DNA from: Streptomyces sp. Ru72
GTDB lineage: Bacteria > Actinomycetota > Actinomycetes > Streptomycetales > Streptomycetaceae
NCBI RefSeq assembly: GCF_002920635.1
Contig: NZ_PQSR01000026.1
Span: forward strand, 16,637-80,636
Reading direction: 5' to 3'
DNA: 64,000 nucleotides
The position numbers were made by a program, and so were the translations under genes. Shown piece after piece: positions 6,687 to 14,503 of the stretch (the first letter of the stretch is position 1; each line of letters begins with the position of its first letter). Below the pieces are notes generated by a model that searched no databases, was not told where the DNA came from, and saw nothing but the letters and a program-made list of their open reading frames with translations.

Positions 6687-8320
6687 GGGACGGTCGCCGG
6701 ATCGGCCGGGGTTGCTCGGGTGACGTACTGCGGAACCGGCGCGGTGTCCTTGCCGTTGTCGCGGACCATGCCGTAGCGGATCGCGCCCTGGGCGGGGCCC
6801 GTCCGGATGTCCTTGTTCACCGCGTCCCAGCTCGACGGGAAGACGGTGACGCCGTAGTCGCAGCCGTGCTCGTTGAGGGTGAGGGTGACGGAACCGTCGA
6901 GGTAGAAGTACTCGTTCTGCCACATCTGCTGGGTGCCGGCCGGCAGGACGGCGTACCCGATGGCAGGTCCGCCCATGCCGGTGGCGTAGCCGCCGGGGCT
7001 GCCGACGAGAGGGTCGTCCATCCGGCGGCCGCCGCCGGACGCCACGTGGAACAGCTTTCCCTTCAGGCCGGTCCAGGCCGGCATGACCAGGTTGCCCGGC
7101 CGGTTCTTCGGCGCGATGTACCAGCGCACCAGGACGTAGCCCTGGCCCGTGAGGGTGACGCTCTCCCCGCGGTGCTGCATGACGGTCCTCGGGCCGCCGC
7201 TGCTGGTGATCCCGGACTCGGGGCGGTGCGGCAGCGGCCCCGGCGGGACGTTCGCGGCGGGGGCGTTGTCGACAGCGTCGACGACCGTGCCGTACAGGTC
7301 CGCCGTCTTCGACGGTGTGGGGCTGGCCGTGGACGGGGAGGGCGCAACGCTCGGCGGGGTGTGCGTGGGCGGGCGGGCCGTGCTCGCCGCCGTGGGCGTG
7401 ATCTCCGGGGCGGGCGGCGCCTGGGGTGGCCGGGTCACGACGTACGCGCCGCCCGCGACGATCGTCACGCCCGCCGTGACGACGACGGCGGGCTTGGCGA
7501 GCGCGCCGAGCACCTTGGCGGACCAGCCGACGGAGACGGCCGCCGCGGACGTCTTGCCGCCCAGCGCCAGCGACAGGGCGAAGCCGGCCGGGACGGGGAC
7601 GAGCGCGATCCCGGCGAGCAGCCGTTCGGCGGGCACGACGGCCCTCTCGGCCCCGGCGCAGACCGGGCAGTCGCGGATGTGCCGCGCCAGCCGTTTGCGC
7701 CACAGGGAGCGGGGCCGGCCGTCCCAGCGGGCGGTGACGGAGGCCAGCTCGGGGCAGGCACCCTCCAGCGCCCGGACGATGCCGCGGGCCGCCTCCAGGC
7801 GCGCCTTCATCCGCTGCACCCGGACGGCGGCGTGCTGGCGGCTGATGCCGACGGCGGCGGCCAGCTCCCGGCGGGTGAGCTCGCCCGCGACCTCCAGCCA
7901 CCACAGCGACAGCAGCTGCCGGTCCTCGTCGTCGAGCCAGCGCACCGCCTCCGCGACCTCGCGCCGCTGGCCCTCCAACTGCAGCCGCAACACCGTGAGT
8001 TCGGCGAAGTCGGCGGCCCGGTCCCCGGCGTCCCCGGCCAGCGGCTCGGACGTCCGGCGGCGCGCGCGGTCCCGTATCTGCCGCATGGCGATGGCCACCA
8101 GCCAGGAGCGGAAGCTGTCCGGATCGCGCAGGGCGCCGAGGTTGCCGACCGCACGCAGCATCGTCTCCTGCACGACGTCGTCGACGTCGGCATGGCCGTT
8201 GAGCGCGCGGCCGACGATGTTGTAGACGAGCGGTAGCCAGCCCGCGACCAGCTCGTCCAGCGCGTGCCGGTCACCGGCCTGCGCCGCCGCGATGGTGGAA
8301 CGCCACTGCCGGGTGTCCAC
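6668..8320 (-). CDS. ECF-type sigma factor fused to a zinc-binding, transmembrane and extracytoplasmic region
   Basis: 550 residues from a GTG at 8320, chosen for the AGGGAGAGG just upstream; a GTG at 8374 has no such site. Residues about 26-91 are sigma region 2 (DVDDVVQETMLRAV, SFRSWLVAIAMRQIRD) and about 125-175 region 4 with the helix-turn-helix around LAAAVGISRQHAAVRVQRMK. Then come a HIRDCPVC zinc-binding motif (about 214-221) like that of ZAS-type anti-sigma factors, hydrophobic spans (about 233-253 and 274-296), a Pro/Thr/Ser-rich linker and about 200 residues of unrecognised extracytoplasmic domain. One protein thus appears to hold sigma factor, anti-sigma-like element and sensor. 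ECF groups with C-terminal membrane extensions are known in actinobacteria. Signal and targets are unknown. Confidence 0.85.
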   Translation of the reverse strand: MDTRQWRSTIAAAQAGDRHALDELVAGWLPLVYNIVGRALNGHADVDDVVQETMLRAVGNLGALRDPDSFRSWLVAIAMRQIRDRARRRTSEPLAGDAGDRAADFAELTVLRLQLEGQRREVAEAVRWLDDEDRQLLSLWWLEVAGELTRRELAAAVGISRQHAAVRVQRMKARLEAARGIVRALEGACPELASVTARWDGRPRSLWRKRLARHIRDCPVCAGAERAVVPAERLLAGIALVPVPAGFALSLALGGKTSAAAVSVGWSAKVLGALAKPAVVVTAGVTIVAGGAYVVTRPPQAPPAPEITPTAASTARPPTHTPPSVAPSPSTASPTPSKTADLYGTVVDAVDNAPAANVPPGPLPHRPESGITSSGGPRTVMQHRGESVTLTGQGYVLVRWYIAPKNRPGNLVMPAWTGLKGKLFHVASGGGRRMDDPLVGSPGGYATGMGGPAIGYAVLPAGTQQMWQNEYFYLDGSVTLTLNEHGCDYGVTVFPSSWDAVNKDIRTGPAQGAIRYGMVRDNGKDTAPVPQYVTRATPADPATVPQRSRV

Positions 8321-8742
8321 GTGCGTCCTCTCCCTGGTCGTCGTACCGCCCTGCGGACGTACAGTCTCAGCCACGGCCGGGATCCACGGGGCGGGCGGTC
8401 CACGACGGCTCGCGGCGGAAGGCCGGACATCCGTCGATACCGGGACGGATCCTCCGTCGTGGCCGGCTGTGGGGGCGGGTGCGGTCGGGGTGCCCGTGCC
8501 TCACGCGGTTCGCTCCTGGGCGTCGGGATCTGGGGGCGCTGAGGGAGACGGAGGGGCGGGGGCCGGGATAACAGTTTTTCGGCGCGACCCGGAACACACG
8601 CCTCCGCGGCTCGACCGGCTCCGTTCCCCTAGGGGCGACCCTCGGTCCCATGCCGGGGCCGCGCCCTACTCCGAGGGGATCCCCCGACACCGGAACGGCC
8701 CGCAGGATGATCACCGACATCCCGTCGATCAGGGAGCATCCC
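8321..8742. other. Divergent intergenic region between the sigma factor and serine hydrolase genes
   Basis: No gene is supported in these 422 bases. A 10-bp palindrome CCCCTAGGGG lies at 8626-8635, and an A/T-richer patch with GGATAACAGTTTTT starts near 8566. The promoters of both flanking genes must lie here, but no -35/-10 pair is clear enough to assign. Confidence 0.5.
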
Positions 8743-9897
8743 ATGCAGTTACGTCCGGCCGCCGTCGCGCTCGCCACCGCCCTCACCCTGAGCCTGACCG
8801 CCCTCCCCCTGGCCCAGGTCGCCTCCGCGCACTCCGCGGCTCCGTCGTCCGCGGCACGGATGACCCCGGCGTCCGCGACGGGGGGACCCGACACCGAGGC
8901 CCTGCGCGCCGCGATCGCCGGGCTGCCCGACCATGACGCCACCGCCGCGCTCATCCGCGTGGGGGGCCAGGGAAGTTGGCGCGGCGTCGCGGGGGTGCGC
9001 GACGTCCGGACGGGGGCGCCGGCGTTGGCCAACGCCCGTTTCCGGGCCGGTTCGGTGACCAAGGTGGTGACCGCGGCGATCGTGCTGCAGCTCGCCGCCG
9101 AGGGGCGGATCAGCCTGGACGGCACCGTGCAGCAGTATCTGCCGGGGCTGCTGACCAAGGACTTCGGGCCCGTCACCGTACGGCAGTTGCTCAACTACAC
9201 GAGCGGACTGCGGCCGGGGGCGTCCCTCGGGGAGACGGTCGAGGAGGGATACGCGCACCGCTTCGAGACGCTGACGCCACGTCAGGTCGTGGCGGCCTCG
9301 GTCGCCAAGGGCCCGGGGTTCGCGCCCGGCACGCGGCAGGACTACGCCAACATCCACTACACCGTCCTCGGCATGCTGATCGAGAGGATCACCGGTGACT
9401 CGTACGCGCACCAGGCGGCCGTACGGATCTTCCGGCCGCTCGGCATGCGGGACACCTCGTTCCCGAAGGGGTCCGATCCGCGTATCCACGGTCCGCACAA
9501 CCGCGGATACGACTGGATCGACGGCAGGCTGGTCGACGTGACCGACTGGAACATGTCCGACCGGTGGGCGGCCGGTGACATGATCTCGACGACCGCGGAC
9601 CTGGAACGGCTGCTGGTGGCGCTGTTCCGCGGCCGGGTCGTGCCCGGGCCGCAGCTGGAGGAGATGTTCACGCTCCCCGACGTGCCGGGGGCGCGGTACG
9701 GGGCGGCGCTGGAGCGGCTGGAGCTGAACGGCAGGGTGATCTGGGGCAAGACGGGCTCCCGCCCGGGCTATGCCACGGTGATCGCCGCCACCCGCGACCT
9801 GTCCCGGACCCTCGTGTACTCCGTCGACGCCACCGACGCGAAGGGCGACGGCGCGGCCGTCGCGCAGCGGTTCGGGTTCCCCGCGTTCAACCGCTGA
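8743..9897 (+). CDS. Secreted serine hydrolase (class C beta-lactamase / D-Ala-D-Ala carboxypeptidase fold) with a TTA codon
   Basis: 384 residues from ATG 8743, with AGGGAG 7 bases upstream. The N-terminus MQLRPAAVALATALTLSLTA, ending near ASAHS, is a Sec signal peptide, so the enzyme is secreted. The active-site triad is visible: SVTK (SxxK nucleophile), YANIHY (YxN) and GKTG (KTG). The family includes D-alanyl-D-alanine carboxypeptidases, esterases and class C beta-lactamases, and sequence alone cannot choose. Codon 3 (8749-8751) is TTA, the rare leucine codon read only by the bldA tRNA in Streptomyces, which suggests translation late in development. A strong hairpin follows at 9961-9998. 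Confidence 0.87.
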   Translation: MQLRPAAVALATALTLSLTALPLAQVASAHSAAPSSAARMTPASATGGPDTEALRAAIAGLPDHDATAALIRVGGQGSWRGVAGVRDVRTGAPALANARFRAGSVTKVVTAAIVLQLAAEGRISLDGTVQQYLPGLLTKDFGPVTVRQLLNYTSGLRPGASLGETVEEGYAHRFETLTPRQVVAASVAKGPGFAPGTRQDYANIHYTVLGMLIERITGDSYAHQAAVRIFRPLGMRDTSFPKGSDPRIHGPHNRGYDWIDGRLVDVTDWNMSDRWAAGDMISTTADLERLLVALFRGRVVPGPQLEEMFTLPDVPGARYGAALERLELNGRVIWGKTGSRPGYATVIAATRDLSRTLVYSVDATDAKGDGAAVAQRFGFPAFNR

Positions 9898-9960
9898 CAT
9901 CCGGCTCGCGCCCGGGGCCGGGCGACGGGCCGCCGGCCACTGCCCGCACCCCGGGCACAC

Positions 9961-9998
9961 CGCGGCCCCGGGCGGAACGACTCCCGCCCGGGGCCGCG
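9961..9998. terminator. Strong hairpin between convergent genes
   Basis: A 15-bp perfect stem, CGCGGCCCCGGGCGG at 9961-9975 and its complement at 9984-9998, with an 8-base loop. It lies between the ends of the serine hydrolase and the aldehyde dehydrogenase, so it can stop transcription from both sides. There is no U-tract, as is common in Streptomyces. Confidence 0.75.
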
Positions 9999-10042
9999 TT
10001 GCTCGCGCCGGCCCCGCAGGGCTACGCGTCGAGCCGCGTCGG

Positions 10043-11482
10043 CTACGCGTCGAGCGACGTCATCACGTGCTTGATGCGCGTGTAGTCGTCGAAGCCGTAC
10101 GCCGACAGGTCCTTGCCGTAGCCGGACTTCTTGAAGCCGCCGTGCGGCATCTCCGCGACCAGCGGGATGTGCGTGTTGATCCACACACAGCCGAAGTCGA
10201 GAGCCTTGGACATGCGCATCGCGCGGGCGTGGTCCTTGGTCCACACCGAGGAGGCGAGGGCGTAGTCGACGCCGTTCGCGTACTGGACGGCCTGATCCTC
10301 GTCGGAGAACGACTGCACGGTGATGACCGGGCCGAAGACCTCGTTCTGGATGATCTCGTCGTCCTGCTTGAGGCCCGAGACGACCGTCGGGGCGTAGAAG
10401 TAGCCCTTGTCGCCGACCGGGTGGCCGCCGGCCTCGACCTTGGCGTGTGCGGGCAGGCGCTCGATGAAGCCGGAGACCTGCTTCAGCTGGTTGGGGTTGT
10501 TCAGCGGGCCGAAGAGCACGTCCTCGTCGTCCGGCTGTCCCGTCTTCGTCTCGGAGGCGGCTTTGGCGAGCGCGGCCACGAACTCGTCGTGGATCGACTC
10601 GTGGACGAGGACGCGCGTGGCGGCCGTGCAGTCCTGGCCGGCGTTGAAGAAGCCCGCCACCGAGATGTCCTCGACGGCCTTCGCGATGTCGGTGTCCTCG
10701 AAGACGACGACCGGCGCCTTGCCGCCCAGCTCCAGGTGGACGCGCTTGAGGTCCTTGGACGCGGACTCGGCGACCGACATGCCGGCGCGGACGGAACCGG
10801 TGATGGAGGCCATCGCCGGGGTCGGGTGCTCCACCATCATGCGGCCGGTCTCGCGGTCGCCGCAGATGACGTTGAAGACGCCCTTGGGCAGGATCGAGCC
10901 GATGATGTCGGCGATCAGGACCGTGGACGCAGGGGTGGTGTCCGACGGCTTCAGCACGACCGTGTTGCCCGCCGCGATCGCCGGGGCGAACTTCCACACG
11001 GCCATCATCATCGGGTAGTTCCACGGCGCGACCTGAGCGCAGACGCCGACCGGCTCGCGGCGGATGATCGAGGTCATCCCCTCCATGTACTCGCCGGCCG
11101 AGCGCCCCTCGAGCATCCGGGCCGCGCCCGCGAAGAAGCGGATCTGGTCGATCATCGGCGGGATCTCCTCCGACCGGGTCAGCCCGATCGGCTTGCCCGT
11201 GTTCTCGACCTCGGCCGCGATCAGTTCCTCGGCGCGCTCCTCGAACGCGTCAGCGATCTTCAGCAGGGCCTTCTGGCGTTCCGCGGGCGTGGTGTCGCGC
11301 CAGCCGGGGAAGGCCGCCGCGGCGGCCGCCATCGCGGCGTCGACGTCCGCCTGCCCGGACAGCGGGGCGGTCGCGTACGCCTCACCGGTCGCGGGGTTGA
11401 CCACCTGGGTGGTCCGTCCGTCGGCGGCGTCACGGTATTCGCCGTCGATGTAGTTGCGCAGACGACGCAGCTCGGTGCTCAC
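10043..11482 (-). CDS. Gamma-aminobutyraldehyde dehydrogenase family enzyme
   Basis: 479 residues, the normal length for the family. Motifs: APWNYPMMMAVWKFAPAIA, ITGSVRAG for NAD binding, the base glutamate in LELGGKAPVVVF, the nucleophile in NAGQDCTAATR, and EVFGPVI followed by MPHGGFKKSGYGKDLS. It is more typical of aminobutyraldehyde dehydrogenases (PatD-like) than the paralogue at 1478-3031, which has a longer N-terminus. It reads divergently from an Lrp-type regulator and a class III aminotransferase. The inferred route is aminotransferase making 4-aminobutanal from putrescine, and this enzyme making GABA. The shared 165-bp promoter region is the natural target for the Lrp regulator. Confidence 0.9.
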   Translation of the reverse strand: MSTELRRLRNYIDGEYRDAADGRTTQVVNPATGEAYATAPLSGQADVDAAMAAAAAAFPGWRDTTPAERQKALLKIADAFEERAEELIAAEVENTGKPIGLTRSEEIPPMIDQIRFFAGAARMLEGRSAGEYMEGMTSIIRREPVGVCAQVAPWNYPMMMAVWKFAPAIAAGNTVVLKPSDTTPASTVLIADIIGSILPKGVFNVICGDRETGRMMVEHPTPAMASITGSVRAGMSVAESASKDLKRVHLELGGKAPVVVFEDTDIAKAVEDISVAGFFNAGQDCTAATRVLVHESIHDEFVAALAKAASETKTGQPDDEDVLFGPLNNPNQLKQVSGFIERLPAHAKVEAGGHPVGDKGYFYAPTVVSGLKQDDEIIQNEVFGPVITVQSFSDEDQAVQYANGVDYALASSVWTKDHARAMRMSKALDFGCVWINTHIPLVAEMPHGGFKKSGYGKDLSAYGFDDYTRIKHVMTSLDA

Positions 11483-11647
11483 TGCGGGCCCTCCAAGTTC
11501 GGGTGTCCAATCGCTGAGACACCCACCCTAGTCCGAAGGTCGACGTTTTCAACACCCTCGATTGCGCCAGTACTGCGAAATCCGCAGAGTTGAATCACAG
11601 AAACAACGAATTTCATCGATCCCGCCTTGCGGAACTGTCGATACGTC

Positions 11648-12163
11648 GTGCACAGTGAGGTCGTGGCCAGTCGAAGCGCAGACCAGAGGGACTCCCGCGA
11701 GTCCAAGAACGGCACACCCCAGCTGGACGCCGTCTCCCTCGCCATCATCGAACAGCTCCAGGAGGACGGCCGTCGGCCGTACGCCGCGATCGGCAAGGCC
11801 GTCGGCCTGTCCGAGGCGGCGGTGCGCCAGCGCGTCCAGAAGCTGCTCGACCAGGGCGTGATGCAGATCGTCGCCGTCACGGACCCGCTCACCGTGGGGT
11901 TCCGCCGGCAGGCGATGGTCGGGGTGAACGTCGAGGGCGACGTGGAGTCCGCGGCGGACGCGCTGGCCGCGATGGACGAATGCGAGTACGTCGTGATGAC
12001 CGCGGGCTCCTTCGACCTCCTGGTGGAGATCGTCTGCGAGGACGACGACCACCTGCTGGAAGTCATCAACAAACGCATCCGGGCCGTCCCCGGAGTGCGC
12101 TCCACCGAGAGCTTCGTCTACCTCAAGCTGAAGAAGCAGACCTACATGTGGGGAACCCGATAA
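11648..12163 (+). CDS. Lrp/AsnC family transcriptional regulator
   Basis: 171 residues if started at GTG 11648 (VHSEVVASRS); GTG 11663 with GAGG close upstream is an alternative. The winged helix-turn-helix is clear: LDAVSLAIIEQLQEDGRRPY, then IGKAVGLSEAAVRQRVQKLL. The C-terminal RAM ligand-binding domain runs from IVAVTDPLTVG to VYLKLKKQTYMWG. Such proteins form octamers and sense amino acids or related amines. Its position, divergent from an aminobutyraldehyde dehydrogenase and 19 bp before an aminotransferase, makes it the probable local regulator of amine catabolism. The ligand is unknown. Confidence 0.88.
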   Translation: MHSEVVASRSADQRDSRESKNGTPQLDAVSLAIIEQLQEDGRRPYAAIGKAVGLSEAAVRQRVQKLLDQGVMQIVAVTDPLTVGFRRQAMVGVNVEGDVESAADALAAMDECEYVVMTAGSFDLLVEIVCEDDDHLLEVINKRIRAVPGVRSTESFVYLKLKKQTYMWGTR

Positions 12164-12187
12164 CCGTGAGGACCCGATAGCCGTGAG
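12155..12187 (+). repeat. 16-bp tandem duplication at the stop/start junction of the Lrp and aminotransferase genes
   Basis: ACCCGATAACCGTGAG (12155-12170) and ACCCGATAGCCGTGAG (12172-12187) differ by one base. The first copy supplies the TAA stop of the regulator; the second contains the GTG start of the aminotransferase. A short duplication has evidently separated a once tighter junction. Confidence 0.8.
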
Positions 12188-13547
12188 TACCAAGGACCTC
12201 AGCAAGACCGCGTACGACCACCTGTGGATGCACTTCACCCGCATGTCCTCGTACGAGAACGCGCCCGTCCCCACGATCGTCCGGGGCGAGGGCGCCTACA
12301 TCTACGACGACAAGGGCAAGCGCTACCTCGACGGTCTCGCCGGTCTCTTCGTGGTCCAGGCGGGCCACGGACGCACGGAGCTGGCGGAGACGGCGTTCAA
12401 GCAGGCGCAGGAACTGGCGTTCTTCCCGGTGTGGTCCTACGCCCACCCCAAGGCCGTCGAGCTCGCGGAGCGGCTCGCCGACTACGCCCCGGGCGACCTG
12501 AACAAGGTCTTCTTCACCACGGGCGGCGGCGAGGCGGTGGAGACCGCCTGGAAGCTCGCCAAGCAGTACTTCAAGCTGGTCGGCAAGCCCACCAAGCATA
12601 AGGTCATATCCCGTGCGGTCGCCTACCACGGAACCCCGCAGGGCGCCCTGTCCATCACCGGCCTGCCGGGCCTGAAGGCGCCGTTCGAGCCCCTGGTGCC
12701 GGGCGCGCACAAGGTCCCCAACACGAACATCTACCGGGCCCCGATCTTCGGCGACGACCCGGAGGCCTTCGGCCGCTGGGCCGCCGACCAGATCGAGCAG
12801 CAGATCCTCTTCGAGGGCCCCGACACGGTCGCCGCGGTCTTCCTGGAGCCGGTGCAGAACGCCGGCGGCTGCTTCCCGCCGCCGCCCGGATACTTCCAGC
12901 GGGTGCGCGAGATCTGCGACCAGTACGACGTGCTGCTGGTCTCGGACGAGGTCATCTGCGCCTTCGGCCGCCTCGGCACGATGTTCGCGTGCGACAAGTT
13001 CGGCTACGTCCCGGACATGATCACCTGCGCCAAGGGCATGACCTCGGGCTACTCCCCGATCGGCGCGTGCATCGTCTCCGACCGCCTCGCCGAGCCCTTC
13101 TACAAGGGCGACAACACCTTCCTGCACGGCTACACCTTCGGCGGCCACCCGGTCTCCGCCGCGGTGGGCCTGGCCAACCTCGACCTGTTCGAACGCGAGG
13201 GCCTGAACCAGCACGTGCTGGACAACGAGAGCGCGTTCCTCTCCACCCTGCAGAAGCTGCACGACCTGCCGATCGTCGGTGACGTCCGCGGCAACGGCTT
13301 CTTCTACGGCATCGAGCTCGTCAAGGACAAGGCGACCAAGGAGTCCTTCGACGAGGAGGAGACCGAGCGCGTCCTGTACGGCTTCCTGTCCAAGGCGCTG
13401 TTCGACAACGGCCTGTACTGCCGCGCCGACGACCGCGGCGACCCGGTCGTCCAGCTCGCCCCGCCGCTGATCTCGAACCAGGAGACCTTCGACGAGATCG
13501 AGCAGATCCTGCGCGCCACCCTCACGGAGGCATGGACGAAGCTGTGA
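12183..13547 (+). CDS. Class III PLP-dependent aminotransferase, probably acting on putrescine or a related amine
   Basis: 454 residues from GTG 12183. Class III aminotransferase features: DGLAGLFVVQAGHGR, FFTTGGGEAVETAWKLAKQY for phosphate binding, VISRAVAYHGTPQGALSITG, the PLP-binding aspartate in LLVSDEVICAFGRLG, and the Schiff-base lysine in ITCAKGMTSGYSPIGA. The profile is that of omega-amino acid:pyruvate and putrescine:pyruvate aminotransferases. It follows the Lrp regulator in one operon and faces a gamma-aminobutyraldehyde dehydrogenase, together a transaminase route from putrescine to GABA. Substrate is inferred from context. A long hairpin ends the unit at 13586-13633. Confidence 0.88.
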   Translation: MSTKDLSKTAYDHLWMHFTRMSSYENAPVPTIVRGEGAYIYDDKGKRYLDGLAGLFVVQAGHGRTELAETAFKQAQELAFFPVWSYAHPKAVELAERLADYAPGDLNKVFFTTGGGEAVETAWKLAKQYFKLVGKPTKHKVISRAVAYHGTPQGALSITGLPGLKAPFEPLVPGAHKVPNTNIYRAPIFGDDPEAFGRWAADQIEQQILFEGPDTVAAVFLEPVQNAGGCFPPPPGYFQRVREICDQYDVLLVSDEVICAFGRLGTMFACDKFGYVPDMITCAKGMTSGYSPIGACIVSDRLAEPFYKGDNTFLHGYTFGGHPVSAAVGLANLDLFEREGLNQHVLDNESAFLSTLQKLHDLPIVGDVRGNGFFYGIELVKDKATKESFDEEETERVLYGFLSKALFDNGLYCRADDRGDPVVQLAPPLISNQETFDEIEQILRATLTEAWTKL

Positions 13548-13585
13548 CCCGTCGGTGCGGGGTTCGTCCTCCCGGATGACCGGCA

Positions 13586-13633
13586 GCGGCCCCGGGCCAC
13601 CCGTTCGAGTGAGAAACGGGGGTCCGGGGCCGT
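13586..13633 (+). terminator. Hairpin after the aminotransferase gene
   Basis: CGGCCCCGG (13587-13595) pairs perfectly with CCGGGGCCG (13624-13632), and an inner CCCGTT/AACGGG pair extends the structure. It starts about 40 bases after the stop codon. Confidence 0.65.
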
Positions 13634-13765
13634 TCGCTGTCCGGGCTCACGGGTGCCGCCTGCTTAGCGTGCGAGGTGACCGATCGCCCTTGCCATCGTT
13701 CGCCCGAACGGGTCCCCCGGACGGGGATCGGCACGGGAAAACGGATCAGAACCGAGGTGTACGCG

Positions 13766-14503
13766 ATGGTGGCCCCGCCGGACAACGACGTGCTCTGGGC
13801 ACGCGCCCTGCACTTCCAGCACAACGGCTCACCCGCGCTGCGCGGGGTCTCCCTGGGGGTGCGCGAGGGTGAGATCCTGGCCGTCACCGGCCCGCGCGGC
13901 AGCGGCAAGACGACCCTGCTGCAGTGTCTGGCGGGGCTGCTCCCCGCCCAGCGGGGCGAGGTCTGGTTCAACAGCACGCCCGTGCACACCATGGGCCCCC
14001 TCACCCGCGAGAAGCTGCGGCGCGACCGGTTCGGCTGGATCGATCCGGTGCCGATGCTGGTCCCCGAACTGAACGCCTGGGAGAACGCGGCGCTGCCGCT
14101 CCTGCTGCGCGGCACGAGCCGCCGCCGCGCCAAGACCGCCGCACTGGAGTGGCTGGAACGCCTCGACGTCGGCGACAGCGCCCGCAGGCGCCCCCATGAG
14201 CTGACCCAGGCGCATCGGCAGCGGATCGCCGTCGCCCGGGCCCTCGCCACCTGCCCGACCGTGCTCTTCGCGGACGAGCCCACCGCCTCCCTGCACCGTG
14301 CCGACGGCGCCCAGGTGCTGCGCACGCTCAGCACGGCGGCCCGCTCGCACGGCATCACCGTCGTCATCGCCACCCACCCGGCCCAGACAGCCGGTCTGGC
14401 CGACCGGACGGTGTCCCTGCTGGACGGGCGGCGCGTGAACACCGTCCACCTGCCGCCGGTTTCCGAGACGGAAGGCCGTCAGACGTGCTCGCTCTCCGCC
14501 TAG
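13766..14503 (+). CDS. ABC transporter ATP-binding protein with a degenerate signature motif
   Basis: 245 residues from ATG 13766; GTG 13757 is an alternative. Walker A is GPRGSGKTT (about 42-50), and Walker B is VLFADEPTAS followed by an H-loop in IATHPAQ. The signature, normally LSGGQ, reads LTQAHRQRIAVARAL, so both glycines and the serine that contact ATP are missing. The layout otherwise matches LolD/MacB-type ATPases. It overlaps the next gene, a multi-span membrane protein, by 19 bp, so they form one export-type or regulatory ABC complex. Activity may rest on only part of the normal ATP sandwich. Substrate unknown. Confidence 0.82.
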   Translation: MVAPPDNDVLWARALHFQHNGSPALRGVSLGVREGEILAVTGPRGSGKTTLLQCLAGLLPAQRGEVWFNSTPVHTMGPLTREKLRRDRFGWIDPVPMLVPELNAWENAALPLLLRGTSRRRAKTAALEWLERLDVGDSARRRPHELTQAHRQRIAVARALATCPTVLFADEPTASLHRADGAQVLRTLSTAARSHGITVVIATHPAQTAGLADRTVSLLDGRRVNTVHLPPVSETEGRQTCSLSA

